Positions 26,708 to 37,959 of a DNA stretch of 64,000 nt are shown one piece after another. A model generated the notes under the pieces. That model made no database searches and was not told the origin of the DNA. It saw nothing but the letters and a program-made list of their open reading frames with translations. The position numbers and the translations under genes were made by a program. Each line of letters begins with the position of its first letter. Within the stretch, counting starts at the first letter, position 1. The DNA comes from Ehretia macrophylla (Eukaryota > Streptophyta > Magnoliopsida > Boraginales > Ehretiaceae), in the NCBI GenBank assembly GCA_037974665.1, contig CM075775.1, positions 29,765,732 to 29,829,731 on the forward strand, read 5' to 3'.

Positions 26708-26930
26708 TAATTTTTATAGTTACTTATCTGATTTGACCTTTGAACGAATATGCAAACATACGTTTCATCCTTGTTTGAGTGATAGTAATGAGATTTCTGA
26801 ATATCAATTTAACACTCATGTATAGATAATTTTTATAATTACTTATCTGATTTGACCTTTGAACGAATATGCAAACATACGTTTCATCCTTGTTTGAATG
26901 ATAGCAATGAGATTTCCAAATATCATGCTA
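26700..26930 (+). repeat. Tandem duplication of 119 bp beside the Pack-MULE
   Basis: The block TTACTTATCTGATTTGACCT ... ACACTCATGTATAGATAA is repeated once directly (about 26718-26826 and 26837-26935) with a few differences. A third partial copy, ACACTCATGTATAAATAATTTTTA, lies left of the Pack-MULE at 25634. Removing the Pack-MULE and one target copy restores the same 119-bp period. Confidence 0.85.
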
Positions 26931-26939
26931 AGGATTGAA

Positions 26940-28032
26940 TAGCTAGGATTTCCAATGGTTTTGTCACTCCTGAATCAGACAATGTCTCGTAAGCATTTTA
27001 GTCCATTACTGTTGAAAGAGTAAGCAAATAGAAACTTTCCTTGCATTACTGTCTTGCTCAGACTGACTACACTGACTGAAATAAGCATTAGCTCGCTAGA
27101 CTGCATACAAAAGACATTGTTTTCAATCCAATGATGTATATATATTGGACATTTTGAGACAATTATAGATCCTTGGAGTTAATTCTGATTGGTCAAGAAA
27201 AATCGATTTCAATGCATTTTTTTTCTTGTTTCTTTTTTTGAGTTTGGCCAATTTATCATGAAAGATAAAAAGGGATAAAAAAACTGCCTATTGATTGTCC
27301 TTTAAATGTAAGTTTTCTTCTTCCATATGTAAAAATAGAATAAGTAAATCAATCAATTTTCGAGAGGTTTCATGAAGTACTTCTTTCGGAGTTAAACTTC
27401 CATTTGTCCATTTTGAGAAAAATTATCTCCTGTTTTTCATTTCCATTCCCATAAGAATGAATACTATGAATCACATTTCAAATAGGGCTAATTCAATTTT
27501 TTAACCTAAAAATATCTTAAAAGTATACACATTTTTTTAAAAAATTTTGGGGTGGGTGGAGGTTGCAGTCCTTACTCGTATAAAAATGGCTCACACTTGA
27601 TCTTAAGATAGAAGAAGACCTAAAATGAGTTGGAGGAAAACACCTAAACAAAATCTCGTGTAGATAGAGTTTACAGAGAATATAGTTCTTGACAAGAATA
27701 TATGACATTGTCAAATCCATTTAGTTAATTTCGCCTAGTAGGATAATACTTAATTTAGTTTAATTTGATTTAGGTATGAATGAAAAAAATGAGGCATATA
27801 ATTGTCATGACGCTTAAATTTTGCTTTCAAGTCCAAAAGGACACTATTTGTCCACTTAGCTATTGGATTTCTCAATTAGGAAATTAAAGCACACAAATGT
27901 TAATATTGTTGTTTTTAACTTTAAAGGGCTGCCATATGGAGTACCGTTTAGGGCCACTAAGAGACGAGAACCAGAGAAGATGTTCATTGATTATGTTTTG
28001 CCTTTCTTCACGTATGCCCATCATTTCAAAGC
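26940..28032. other. Intergenic; no gene seen
   Basis: AT-rich DNA with short chance frames only. Confidence 0.5.
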
Positions 28033-28039
28033 TATTTGG

Positions 28040-28163
28040 ATTATTATTATTATTATTATTCAAATGGATGCCTAAAGCCATACATATGTACAAATGTAGT
28101 CAACGAGATTCAAGCTCGCAACCTCTCACAAACATGCGAGAGTCATGCTACTAGACCAAAGGG
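28040..28163 (-). mobile_element. tRNA-derived SINE, minus strand
   Basis: Read on the minus strand: TGGTCTAGTAGCATGACTC (A box), GAGAGGTTGCGAGCTTGAATCTC (B box) about 35 bp later, then a body ending in an (AAT)n tail at 28040-28060. TATTTGG occurs on both sides (28033-28039 and 28164-28170) and may be a remnant target duplication. Confidence 0.65.
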
Positions 28164-28210
28164 TATTTGGCTTATTGAATTCAAGTAATGATCTTCCCAC
28201 CTACCCGCAA

Positions 28211-28229
28211 CCCTAACCCTAACCCCTAA
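28211..28229. repeat. Short telomere-like tract
   Basis: CCCTAACCCTAACCCCTAA, about three units of the plant telomere motif in complement order. It could be chance, a telobox-type element or an end-repair scar. Confidence 0.6.
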
Positions 28230-28350
28230 TCCCTTACACTCTCCTCCTCCCCTAAAACCTTCAACCCCAATTGAAATGCAAAATAGGTATGTGTGTGTGC
28301 CTGTGTGGGTTTATACATATATCAGAAGAAACGGTCTTATATATATAGTT

Positions 28351-28424
28351 GGTGGGGTGGGGTGAAGTGGGGTGGGGGGAAGGGGGAGGGGTTTCTGGTT
28401 GGGGATATGGTGGGGGGAAGGATG
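28351..28424 (+). repeat. G-rich tract with quadruplex potential
   Basis: More than eight runs of three or more G within about 75 bases (GGTGGGGTGGGGTGAAGTGG and further runs), on one strand only, in otherwise AT-rich DNA. Short loops of one to four bases fit the general G-quadruplex pattern. Confidence 0.8.
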
Positions 28425-28533
28425 AATAGATATTTTAGATGATTCCAGCTAAAAAGAGGCACAATGTAATTGTATACCACAAAGATTTTTTGTCCATATT
28501 CTATATTGACCATTTTTTTCTGACCTAATATAA

Positions 28534-28535
<2 letters not shown>

Positions 28536-28583
<48 letters not shown>
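28536..28583. repeat. (TA)n microsatellite
   Basis: An almost uninterrupted TA run of nearly 50 bases. Confidence 0.9.
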
Positions 28584-28586
<3 letters not shown>

Positions 28587-28920
28587 TGACCTTTTTAACA
28601 ATCAGCTGAGATAGACTATTGGAAAAAAGAAGAAAAAAAATCAGTTAGAGAGAAACCTATCTAGTAAGCATTAACTAGTTCAATTTTAACATAAATACAG
28701 TATCTACCCTTGCCAAATGAGTTTATCAGGTCAGATATTTTATATTAAGTCGGATATTTTATATCAGGTTGGGTATTTTATCCCTCATCAAGTAGTATTT
28801 CCCAAATTCAATCCAAAAACAAATTTGAAATTCATAACTGAACACAGTTTTCCTTGATGACCCAAACTTGCCAGCACATTTGGGACGTAAAAGTTATGAC
28901 CCAAATACGAGTTTCTCATG

Positions 28921-29322
28921 TGTTGGGCCGGGGAGGCCAGCAATCACCCTTAGAGATTCGCTATCGCGGGGAGCAGTATCGGTGCTTGATAGCCCAACCT
29001 GCCCGGGTTCTGCGCTGCCATAATAAGGAAATAAAGTTGTACCTTGGCTAACAGCTATAGCTTTTGCCGCAGTGGCAAGCGCTTGATCCTGAAAACTGGT
29101 ATCAGAGCGAGGTCGCAGGTTCGAATCCCCCAGGTGTCACTAGGGGGGGAGGAGATTGTTGGGCCGGGAAGGCCAGCGATCACCCTTAGGGATTCGTTAT
29201 CGCGGGGAGCGGTATCGGTGCTTAACAGCCCAGCCTGCCTGGGTTCCGCACTGCCATAATAAGGAAATAAAGTTGCACCTTGGCTAACAGTTATAGCTTT
29301 TGGCGCAATGGCAAGCGCTTGA
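28921..29322 (+). mobile_element. TRIM-like miniature LTR retrotransposon
   Basis: Two direct repeats of 166 bp each (28921-29086 and 29157-29322) start TGTTGGGCCGG. Between them, 70 bp contain TGGTATCAGAGC (29097-29108), the primer-binding site complementary to initiator tRNA-Met, and a purine tract AGGGGGGGAGGAGA just before the second repeat. That is the full minimal set of reverse-transcription signals with no coding sequence. The repeats do not end in the usual CA, and the second ends where the copia-type LTR begins. The repeats are over 90 percent alike by eye. Confidence 0.75.
29097..29108 (+). promoter_or_regulatory. Primer-binding site of the TRIM
   Basis: TGGTATCAGAGC, the standard initiator tRNA-Met complement of plant copia-like elements. 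Shortly after it, GCAGGTTCGAATCCC matches a pol III B box. Confidence 0.8.
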
Positions 29323-29324
29323 CT

Positions 29325-30765
29325 TGTTGTCACTTAATTAAACCTAAGAGGAGGGTGAATTAAGTTATATAGGCAATACTACTATTTTTTCGATTAGGTA
29401 ATATACTAACAATGATCAATCAAAAACAATTTTAAACAAATATGCACTCTAGCAATATAAAGTGTAAGTGAGGCAATATATCAAACACTTAGTGTGCAGA
29501 AATTAATGCAAAGAGAGAGTTGAGAAAAAGAGATTGCAAATCACGATTTTAGCGTGGTCCGGCCCCCGTCTAAGTCCATGACCTAAGCTCCCTGCTTAAG
29601 ATTTCAAAAATCTTCACTATGGTGACTCTTCAAATGTTGGTGAGTCCACAAACCAACTATAATGGTAGTTCAAGCTTTTACAATAGAAAATTTCATTCTC
29701 AATACAAAGCTTTAACCCCAACACCTTTGACAAGGAAATCCTTCATTTCAAAGTGTTTAACTCTCTTTTTTGATAAGTGTTTGAGATTCACAATAAAAGC
29801 CTTTTTTAAGGTAAATGAAAATAATGAATGCTTCTCTCAATATAGCTCACAAATTCTTACTCAAGTATTGCACAATAATGATTCAAAGATGAAATTAGTG
29901 TAAGAAATCAAGAGTAAATGCTTTGAATCAATTGAATTGAAGTTTTTCAGTTGATAGGCATTAATAGAGCTGAAAATGTGTGTAATTAATACATCTCAAC
30001 ATTTATAAAATGACTATATTTTGAATCAGCGTTTTGGCCTAACCGGTCGACCCCTTTGTCGTCGGTTGACCAGTCGAGAGACCCTCGTTTGGTGGACAGG
30101 CCTCAGGCGGACGACCCTTTGGCACCCGGTAGACCGATCGCTATGGGGTTGTCCAGTAGGATTAAAACTACCAGGGTTGGATTTTTAAAAGCATTTCTTT
30201 TGAGTATCTTTTGTAAGACATTTTTCAAATATTTCAAAGCAACATTTGAGAATCATTATTGAGCATATACCATTTGCAAGACCCAAATCCCCAATCAAGT
30301 CCCAACGGGTACCCCTTTGACTTCCGTCTCCATCCTTATAATTCCATCTTCATTCTTCAAATCTTTTCCTTGAAGCTTTAGAGATCTTGACAAAAAGACA
30401 CTTGAGCTTGATCATGTTGAGCTCTTCATTTGATCTTTATGATTAAATCACTTGAGCTTGATCAACATCATTCTTCATGAACTTGCTCTTGAGCTTGTAT
30501 AGCATTGATATTCACAAAGTGCTTTGATCATCTCTTCAATCTTCATAGATCTTGACCATTAGAGTGCTTTGATCTTCTAGTTGGAGGATGTCTTTTGTTT
30601 GATCATCACTTTCCATGAGCTTTACTTAATATGTTGAATATCCTTCAAGCTTTAACTAATTCTCAAACAATAAACTCATTACAAGATATGATTAGTCAAT
30701 AGATCAATTTCATAATCAAGATTTAGTCATCATCAAAATATAGGATTAAGGCCTTCAGGCTAACA
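29325..30765 (-). repeat. 3' LTR of the copia element
   Basis: Plus-strand ends TGTTGTCAC ... GGCTAACA, with TG/CA borders. It contains a CpG-rich patch (30045-30165) with GGTCGACC-type motifs in an AT-rich LTR. Confidence 0.88.
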
Positions 30766-30795
30766 AACTCCCCATTTTTTATGATGACAAAATCT
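30766..30795 (-). promoter_or_regulatory. Polypurine tract of the copia element
   Basis: On the minus strand ATCATAAAAAATGGGGAGTTT directly precedes the 3' LTR; it primes second-strand synthesis in this family. Confidence 0.75.
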
Positions 30796-31364
30796 TATAC
30801 AATTAAGCACAGTGGGAATTTGATATCAATGCATAAGTAAGATTTTCAAGTAAACAAAGTAAAACTCCCCTTTACTATATACATATCAAATTTTTCATGT
30901 TCAAAGTTTCACCCACATTATTGTATCCCATATGATCTTATATCCCATATGATCTTTCTCATATTTTTCCTCCTTTGGCATCATCAAAGTGAGTTAAACA
31001 TAGGAAAGTCAAAATAATATCACAATGGGATCTTGTATGAAAATATCATCTCAATGGGATATTGAACATCTTTCCATTTTGAAAAATACTTCAGAAAAAG
31101 CTCCCCCTTGCTAAGTGCATATCATAAAAAGCATTTTAACTTAGAGCATATTATTCAAGCACAAACTATAATATGCATATGATATCATTGTGTTACTTAG
31201 CAACTTGATATCAAGTTCTCAAAGTATGTAAGCTCACTCTGAGGATATGTATAGGTGAGAAAATGATAAATGCATAAAGTCCTCCTTGACTATATTGCAC
31301 AACTCTCCATATCTTATATTGTATCTTGGTCATAAGATAGCATCTCGATATGATCTTATCTATA

Positions 31365-31397
<33 letters not shown>

Positions 31398-34300
31398 ATA
31401 CTACAGTTGGATTTTTGGGAAATAGCATAATAATGGAATTTCCATTAAAATAGCATCACAATAGTCATTTTCACTAAGTTTCCCCCATAATAAGTGCATA
31501 ATAAGAATAAAGACTTCCCTTTTAGATCATGTATCAATCACATATATCTCTCCCCCTTTTGTAATCAACAAAGAAACAAATTTTCATATTAAGGAGGTGT
31601 AAGATATAATATATATGCTTGTAGGATAACATTTCTTGCTTAAGACTCAATCATCGTATTGGTTAAACTCACATAGACTCAAAGCTTGAAGCATGCATTT
31701 GTTTTCTCCAAAACTCTTCTTCTTTGATGCATTGTTATCATTCCATTATAGTTTATCCTCATTTGGTACTCAACCAAAGCATATGATAATTTTATAGCAT
31801 AACAATCTCTTTATAAGAGCAATGCATAAGGATGATTTCATTCAGACAAGTAAGCTCCTCCTTTGTTGTATGCATATCTTAATCATATTATTATTGTACA
31901 CTATGAGCATTAAAATCATTCACATATAGCATAAGTCATAACATACAAAATGATTTATATTTCTCTCTTTTTAGGAAAGAATACCACTGTTATATCTCCC
32001 CCTTTGGTATTCAACCAAATCATATAGCAAAATTTAACACTATAAGAAACGAATGGTATTCAAGGTATTCATCATAAATTCCAATTCTTTTAAAATTTTC
32101 TTATATTCCTCATTTGACATGATATTCAATTTCTCAAATTCGTTTGACATTTCATTCATATTAATATCATGCATACTTCTTCTTTATGATCATTATGAAC
32201 AAGTAATAAGCACACTAAGGAGCAAGTAGTAGGAATACTTAAAAAGATATGATGAAAGCCAATTCATGGAGGAACACGAGTTTTAGTTCAAGAGATTAAT
32301 CAAAATCCATGAAAAAATAATCTAGAGATGGTAATGGTGTGTATGTTCAACAATATTTTTCTCCTCAAAGTAAATATCTCTATATAAGCAAATGGCATAA
32401 ACAATCAAGGCTTTGATATATACTTTTTTTTTAAATATTCATCTCAAGCATGTCTATGTTATTCTCATATGAGTATAGAATATATGCTAGAACCAAGTAT
32501 CTCAATGTATTATAATGATTTGTTAAGCACAATGGTCATTATATATTGAGATAAAGACAAGTATGGTCAATAGTATACTCAATCAAAAGTTATGATAACA
32601 TTTTGTATTGTGATAGAGTGACACTTAAAATTTTCTTTTGTAATACTCTTAATGAGAGGATTGGAACAATATTGCAAGTAAGCACATAAAAGCATGACAA
32701 TTATTACATTGGTTTTAGAGGCAATTGGATATAGAAGATTATAGATAATACCTCTATATTTCTTTTCCATCAATCGATATTACCTTATCTCAACTTTGTA
32801 GAGCTTGGTTGATGAATTCATTTGAATCTTAATTCATTTCCTTTACTAAGCCCAATCTTCTTGATTTGTACTTTTGTGTGCTAGGCTTGATTGATGAATA
32901 CTTATCCTTGTTTTTCTCAATTGAGAGTCCAAGAAGGAACTTTTAACTATTCCTTCATGCTCATATTTGAATAATCTATGCAAGCTCTTAAGGAAGTTCT
33001 TACAAGGAAAAGGATTAGTTCTTCCAACATTATCAAAAATCTATGATATTGTATCAATTTTGCACATTAGATTCATTAAAGAAATCTATACTTCATTAAA
33101 ACATAATTGATCATTAATACTGCAACATGTATCACCTACACATACATCTGGTAATGAGATGAACATACTATTTTACCAATATCAAGAGACAATTATAACG
33201 GGTATGTTCATTACTATAACACATTATTTTCAACCATTTGTTCAATTTAAGAAAGAAATCAATTTTGTTCAAAAAGATCTTTAAATTTGAGAGATTTCTT
33301 ATACCTTTTGGTGAATTACCTAGGATCCTATCATGTGGATGATTCTTCACATCCTTTCAACATCTTAGAGATTTTGATCAATACTTTGCTCATAGGATTT
33401 TGTTGTTTATCTTGATTTGTTCTTTGTTGCTCTTCCTCCTATAAGATTGGTTGAACTCCTTGATTGGATTAATCCCTTTAAGTACTAGGAGATCCATTTT
33501 CTTGAGATCTTGATGTAGTAGATTCACTTGGAGTTCTATCTTTTTGAGCACCTATATCATCATTAATCTTTCTCAGTGCAAAGAGATTAGCATCATCAAA
33601 GTTCTCATGCATTTCATATGTTCATGAAATCAAATATGATCTAGAGCACAATCCATCAAGAAGTTATGATAAAGTTTTGGTATGGTGACTGAAAGACAAT
33701 TCAAGTTTCCTTTTACAATGCTCTAATAAAAATTTTGGGGCAATATTACTATTTAGCAAAAAAAGCATTGTTATCAACATGTTAGAGGTAGTTGAATGAA
33801 ATACATTATAGGACATACATCTATCCTTCCATTTTCTCAACCAATATACATTTTCTTATCTATGTAGAACTTGGTTGATGTCCTATTTTGAGTTCTTGAT
33901 TGCTTTGTCATGAACAAGTACAAACTTCTTGGTTTGACTCCTTTGTAATCTTGATTTGACTTGTGAACATCATTTCTTGATTTATAGTACGAGGAAGAAC
34001 TTTGACTTTCCCTTTATTTGCTTAATTAAAATACATTTTACACGCTTTAAGGAATTATTCTCTCATCGAGATCCATTTGATGCACTAATATCTTTTCAAG
34101 ATGAAATCAAAATAGAACTCAAGCAAGCATGTTCTTTTAATATCATAGTCAAGTATTGTCATTATCATTTAGAAGATTGAGAATTTTCAAGATTCATGAT
34201 AAACTCCATGTGTGTACATGATAAAGAGAAGCCAAATATTTCAAATATTATTTCTTGAAGTTCTTCAATATTTTTCCTCATTACTCCACTTCTTCTCTAG

Positions 34301-35483
34301 ATGTAATAACATTTAAGTCAAGAAAAGAGCATATAATGTCATTCTTCTTTTGGACATCAAAAGATCATATTCACTTATTCTTTCAACCCATTTCCATCAA
34401 TTAAACCTATCATTTTAAGTAGAGAATCAAGCTTATAAGTTGCATCCCATTTCATCATGCATGTCATTCAACAATTCAACCATTTATTTTGCACTTGCAA
34501 CAATTTTCACATTCAACATTTGATAATATCAAACTCAAGTATATATGATTCACTTCATATAACATTCATACATGAGTATTCATTCATTCAATTTAATTTT
34601 ATACCACAAAATTTAAACAAAAAGAAATTGATTCACGGGTCACATGGGTGATAAGTTTATTTTAGCTTCTATCTTTTGAATTCTAGCATTAAAGAGGCAT
34701 GTAAATCATCAAAATCTCCCAAACCTCACTTTCATGTTCATTTCATCTTGCTCAAAAGAGAACCGCTTCTTAGTTTTCTTAATGTTATCTTTTGGACATT
34801 ATTTGTGAGTACCTTAAATTTATTTGCATTAATATATCTCACATTGTACCAATACATATTCATCCTATTAGGTGTATCTCGTGTCCAAATAACAAGAGTG
34901 ACACAACTAATCAATTGACGGGATTCTAAGACAATTTGGATTCTATCTAAGACCATTCCATAACCTACTATGATTTTCCTAGGTTCCAAACAAGCAAATG
35001 ATTTTCTTTTTCTTATAAACACAAATCCTTTCAAAGGTTTATCCTATCCCATTTGTCTAGCTTGATAAGAATAGATCACATTTAGCATATTCCAACTCTT
35101 TTTCAAAATTTCTTTTCTAGAAATCAAACCACCAAGTACATATTCTTCATACAAGATATGTATCTTTAAAATTATATGACATGAAAAGCATATGCTATTT
35201 CAAGTATGAGTTTCATCAAAATCATTGGCATAGGCATTTGTTTTTTGCTTTATTATCAAATAATGCATCATCATTTTCATTTTTAACCACACATGTATAA
35301 TGTCACATATTTGACGAAGGAAGTAAATTTAAAACCATTTTCTATAAGCACATATGAAAAATAAGTTCAATATTACCCGTGCTTCCTCATCTCAAAGATC
35401 TTGCCTCTTTCATGAGTTGCATTATCATCATCTTTGGTGTTGCTTGACCTTTCTACAATAAAGCAAGATCTAGGTACCCATCT
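30796..35483 (-). other. Non-coding interior of the copia element
   Basis: 4.7 kb without a recognisable protease, integrase, reverse transcriptase or RNase H frame on either strand. Repeated phrases such as CTCCCCCTTTGG and TTGATTTGTACTT hint at internal duplication: two blocks around 32560-32960 and 33650-34010 run in parallel (GTTATGATAA ... GGTTGATG ... CTTGATTTG). The rest is AT-rich. Confidence 0.55.
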
Positions 35484-36053
35484 TTAATTGGGTCCTTCAA
35501 GGTTAATCTCATTTGTTGTAGCTTTAACAATCCATTTGTGTTTTAGCCACCACGGAACTTTTGTTCCACATTCAAGTAGTTTGCTATCATGAAACAATAA
35601 AGCAAGTTGTCCTATTTCATCATAATAATCATGTTGATTTACTTTAAAGGAAGATGACACATTAGGATTTGAATATTTGAAAAAACATTTCTTCAAGAGA
35701 TTTTGAGTGAGACATGGTTTATATCCTAACAAATTTAATTTACATGTTATGTATTGCAAATCATGCATAATATCCCATTTTTCTTTTTCCTTGCAAGATT
35801 TAGTGATTATTTCATTCAACTCATCATACATTTTCTTCAAACAATAAATCTCATATTTTAACACTTTGTCGACCAAGAAAGTGTTTTCTATTTCAAACTT
35901 ACAGTTGGTTTCAATAACATGAACATTCTTCTTTTCAAACTCTTTTAAATCAAGTATGACACCTTTCACTTTTTCAAGAATGCTCACATTTCTAGATATA
36001 GCAAACGTTGGTTCATAATGAACACTAGAAATGGCTCCTTCCAAATCATCCAT
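35484..36053 (-). pseudogene. Copia gag-pol linker remnant
   Basis: A 189-residue frame starts MDDLEGAISSVHYEPTFA. A coiled-coil-like central part follows (ILEKVKGVILDLKEFEKKN) and it ends KHKWIVKATTNEINLEGPN then stop. In plant copia polyproteins a region like this lies between the zinc knuckle and the protease, and the NLxGPK motif precedes the protease. Here the frame stops exactly at that point, so protease and all of pol are missing. Confidence 0.6.
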
Positions 36054-36107
36054 TGTAAGATCATTGTTACTAGATGAGGAGCAATAAGATTCATAAGATA
36101 GGTTTAC

Positions 36108-36452
36108 CTATTCATTCATTATAACGAAGCATGCAACATTTTCTTCTTCTCTTACTTCTCCTCTATTATCTCCTTTTTGCTCTTGAATTTGTTCAAACTC
36201 TTGATCATTGAAAGCACAATAAAGAATATGCATAGCTTGAGCATTTTTGGTCAATTTGGCAATGTTTTGCTCGGTTGACTCATCTTCAACTTCGTATGGC
36301 CCATGCTCAACAATATGCCACAATGTGTAGTCCACGGATTGCATATATGTTGCCATATGATTTCTCCACCTTATGAAATCGGTTCCTGTAAACAAATGAG
36401 GTCTATCAATTGAATATCCTTCAATGTGAGGAGATGTAGTAGTATATTCCAT
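36108..36452 (-). pseudogene. Copia gag N-terminal remnant
   Basis: The ATG at 36452 opens a 114-residue frame with the copia gag (UBN2/DUF4219-type) motif PHLFTGTDFIRWRNHMATYM and DYTLWHIVEHGPYEV. After about 95 residues it jumps to REEENVACFVIMNE, which normally lies after the CCHC zinc knuckle. The knuckle and much of the capsid domain are therefore deleted. A stop separates it from the linker frame below it. Confidence 0.75.
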
Positions 36453-36494
36453 GATCTTGACTTTACTAGATATTAAGCTATATGTAAAGTCCTA

Positions 36495-36507
36495 GCTCTT
36501 GATACCA
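36495..36507 (-). promoter_or_regulatory. Primer-binding site of the copia element
   Basis: TGGTATCAAGAGC on the minus strand, two bases after the 5' LTR end. It differs by one inserted A from the consensus TGGTATCAGAGC. Confidence 0.75.
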
Positions 36508-36509
36508 CT

Positions 36510-37959
36510 TGTTGTCCTTTAATTAAACCTAAGAAGGGGGTGAATTAGGTTATATAGACAATATTATTACTTTTTTGATTAGGCAATATACTAGCAATGA
36601 TCAATCAAAAACAATTTTAAACAAATATGCACTCTAGCAATATAAAGTGTAAGTGAGGCAATATATCGAACACTCAATATGCAAAAATTAATGCAAAGAG
36701 AGAGTTGAGAGAAAGAGATTGTAAATCGCAATTTTACCATGGTTCGACCCCCGCCTAAGTCCACGACCTAAGTTCCCCACTTAGGATTTCAACAATCTTC
36801 ACTATGGTGACTTTTCAAATGTTGATGAGTCTACAAACCAACTATAATGGTAGTTCATTCTCAATACAAAGCTTTAACCCCAACACTTTTGACAAGGAAA
36901 TCCTTCTTTTCAAAGTGTTTAACTCTCTCTTTTGATAAGTGTTTGAGATTCACAATAAAAGCCCTTTTTTAGGGTAGTTGGAAACAATGAATGCTTCTCT
37001 CAATATAGCTCACATATTCTTGCTCAAGTATTGCACAATGATGATTCAAAGATGAAATTAGTGTAAGAAATCAAGAGTAAATGCTTTGAATCAATTGAAT
37101 TGAAGTTTTTTAGTTGAGAGGCATTAATAGAGCTGAAAATGTGTGTAATTAATACATCCGAACGTTCATAAAATGACTATATTTTGAATCAGCATTTTGG
37201 CCTGACCGGTCGATCGGTCGAGAGACCCTCATCCGGTGGACAGGCCTTGGGTAGACGACCCTTTGGCCACCGGTCGACCGATCGTCATGCGGTCATCTGG
37301 TGGGATTAAAACTGCTAGGGTTGGGTTTTTAAAAGCATTTCTTTTGAGCATCTTTTGTAAGACATTTTTCAAATATTTCAAAGCAACATTTGAGAATCAT
37401 TATTGAGCATATACCATTTGCAAGACCCAAAGCCCCAGTTAACTCCCAACCGGTACCCCTTATGATTTTCGTCTCTATCCTTATAACTCCATCTTCATTC
37501 TTTGAATCTTTTCCTTGAAGCTTTAGAGATCTTGACAAAAAAGACACTTGAGCTTGATCATGTTGAGCTCTTCATTTGATCTTTATGATTAAATCACTTG
37601 AGCTTGATCAACATCATTCTTCATGAACTTGCTCTTGAGCTTGTATAACATTGATATTCACAAAGTGCTTTGATTATCTCTTTAATCTTCCTTATTTAGG
37701 ATAAGATCTTAGCTAAGATGTTCACATCTTGAATCTTCATAGATCTTGACCATTAGAGTGCTTTAATCTTCTAGTTGGAGGATGCCTTTTGTTTGATCAT
37801 CATTTTCCATGAGCTGTACTTAATATGTTGAATATCCTTCAAGTTTTGACTAATTCTCAAACAATAAACTCATTACAATATATGATTAGTCAATAGAACA
37901 ATTTCATAATCAAGATTTAGTCATCATCAAAATATAGGATTAAGGCCTTCAGGCTAACA
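36510..37959 (-). repeat. 5' LTR of the copia element
   Basis: Same borders as the other LTR (TGTTGTCC ... GGCTAACA). It carries an extra segment of about 50 bp near 37690-37735 absent from the 3' LTR, and a matching CpG-rich patch at 37200-37305. Confidence 0.88.

Larger units (their letters stand above)
29325..37959 (-). mobile_element. Copia-type LTR retrotransposon, 8.6 kb, defective
   Basis: Two LTRs of 1441 and 1450 bp in the same orientation surround a 5.7-kb interior. On the minus strand the order is 5' LTR (37959-36510), primer-binding site TGGTATCAAGAGC, gag remnants, a long non-coding interior, purine-rich tract AAAAAATGGGGAGTTT, and 3' LTR (30765-29325). The TTTTGTCATCATAAAAAATGG run before the 3' LTR is typical of plant copia elements. 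No integrase or reverse transcriptase motif was found. The flanking five bases (TGACT left, CCATG right) do not match. The LTRs differ by many substitutions and an indel of about 50 bp near 37690-37735, so the insertion is old. Confidence 0.88.

Noticed and set aside
28211..28229. True telomere or chromosome end
   Set aside because: Only about three units, embedded in ordinary sequence on both sides.
29060..29135. A tRNA gene
   Set aside because: Boxes like those of tRNA genes are present, but no cloverleaf with paired acceptor stem and anticodon arm can be drawn; it is part of the TRIM.
34738..35034. Minus-strand basic frame inside the copia element as a pol remnant
   Set aside because: No YVDD, integrase or RNase H motif could be found, so no function is assigned.
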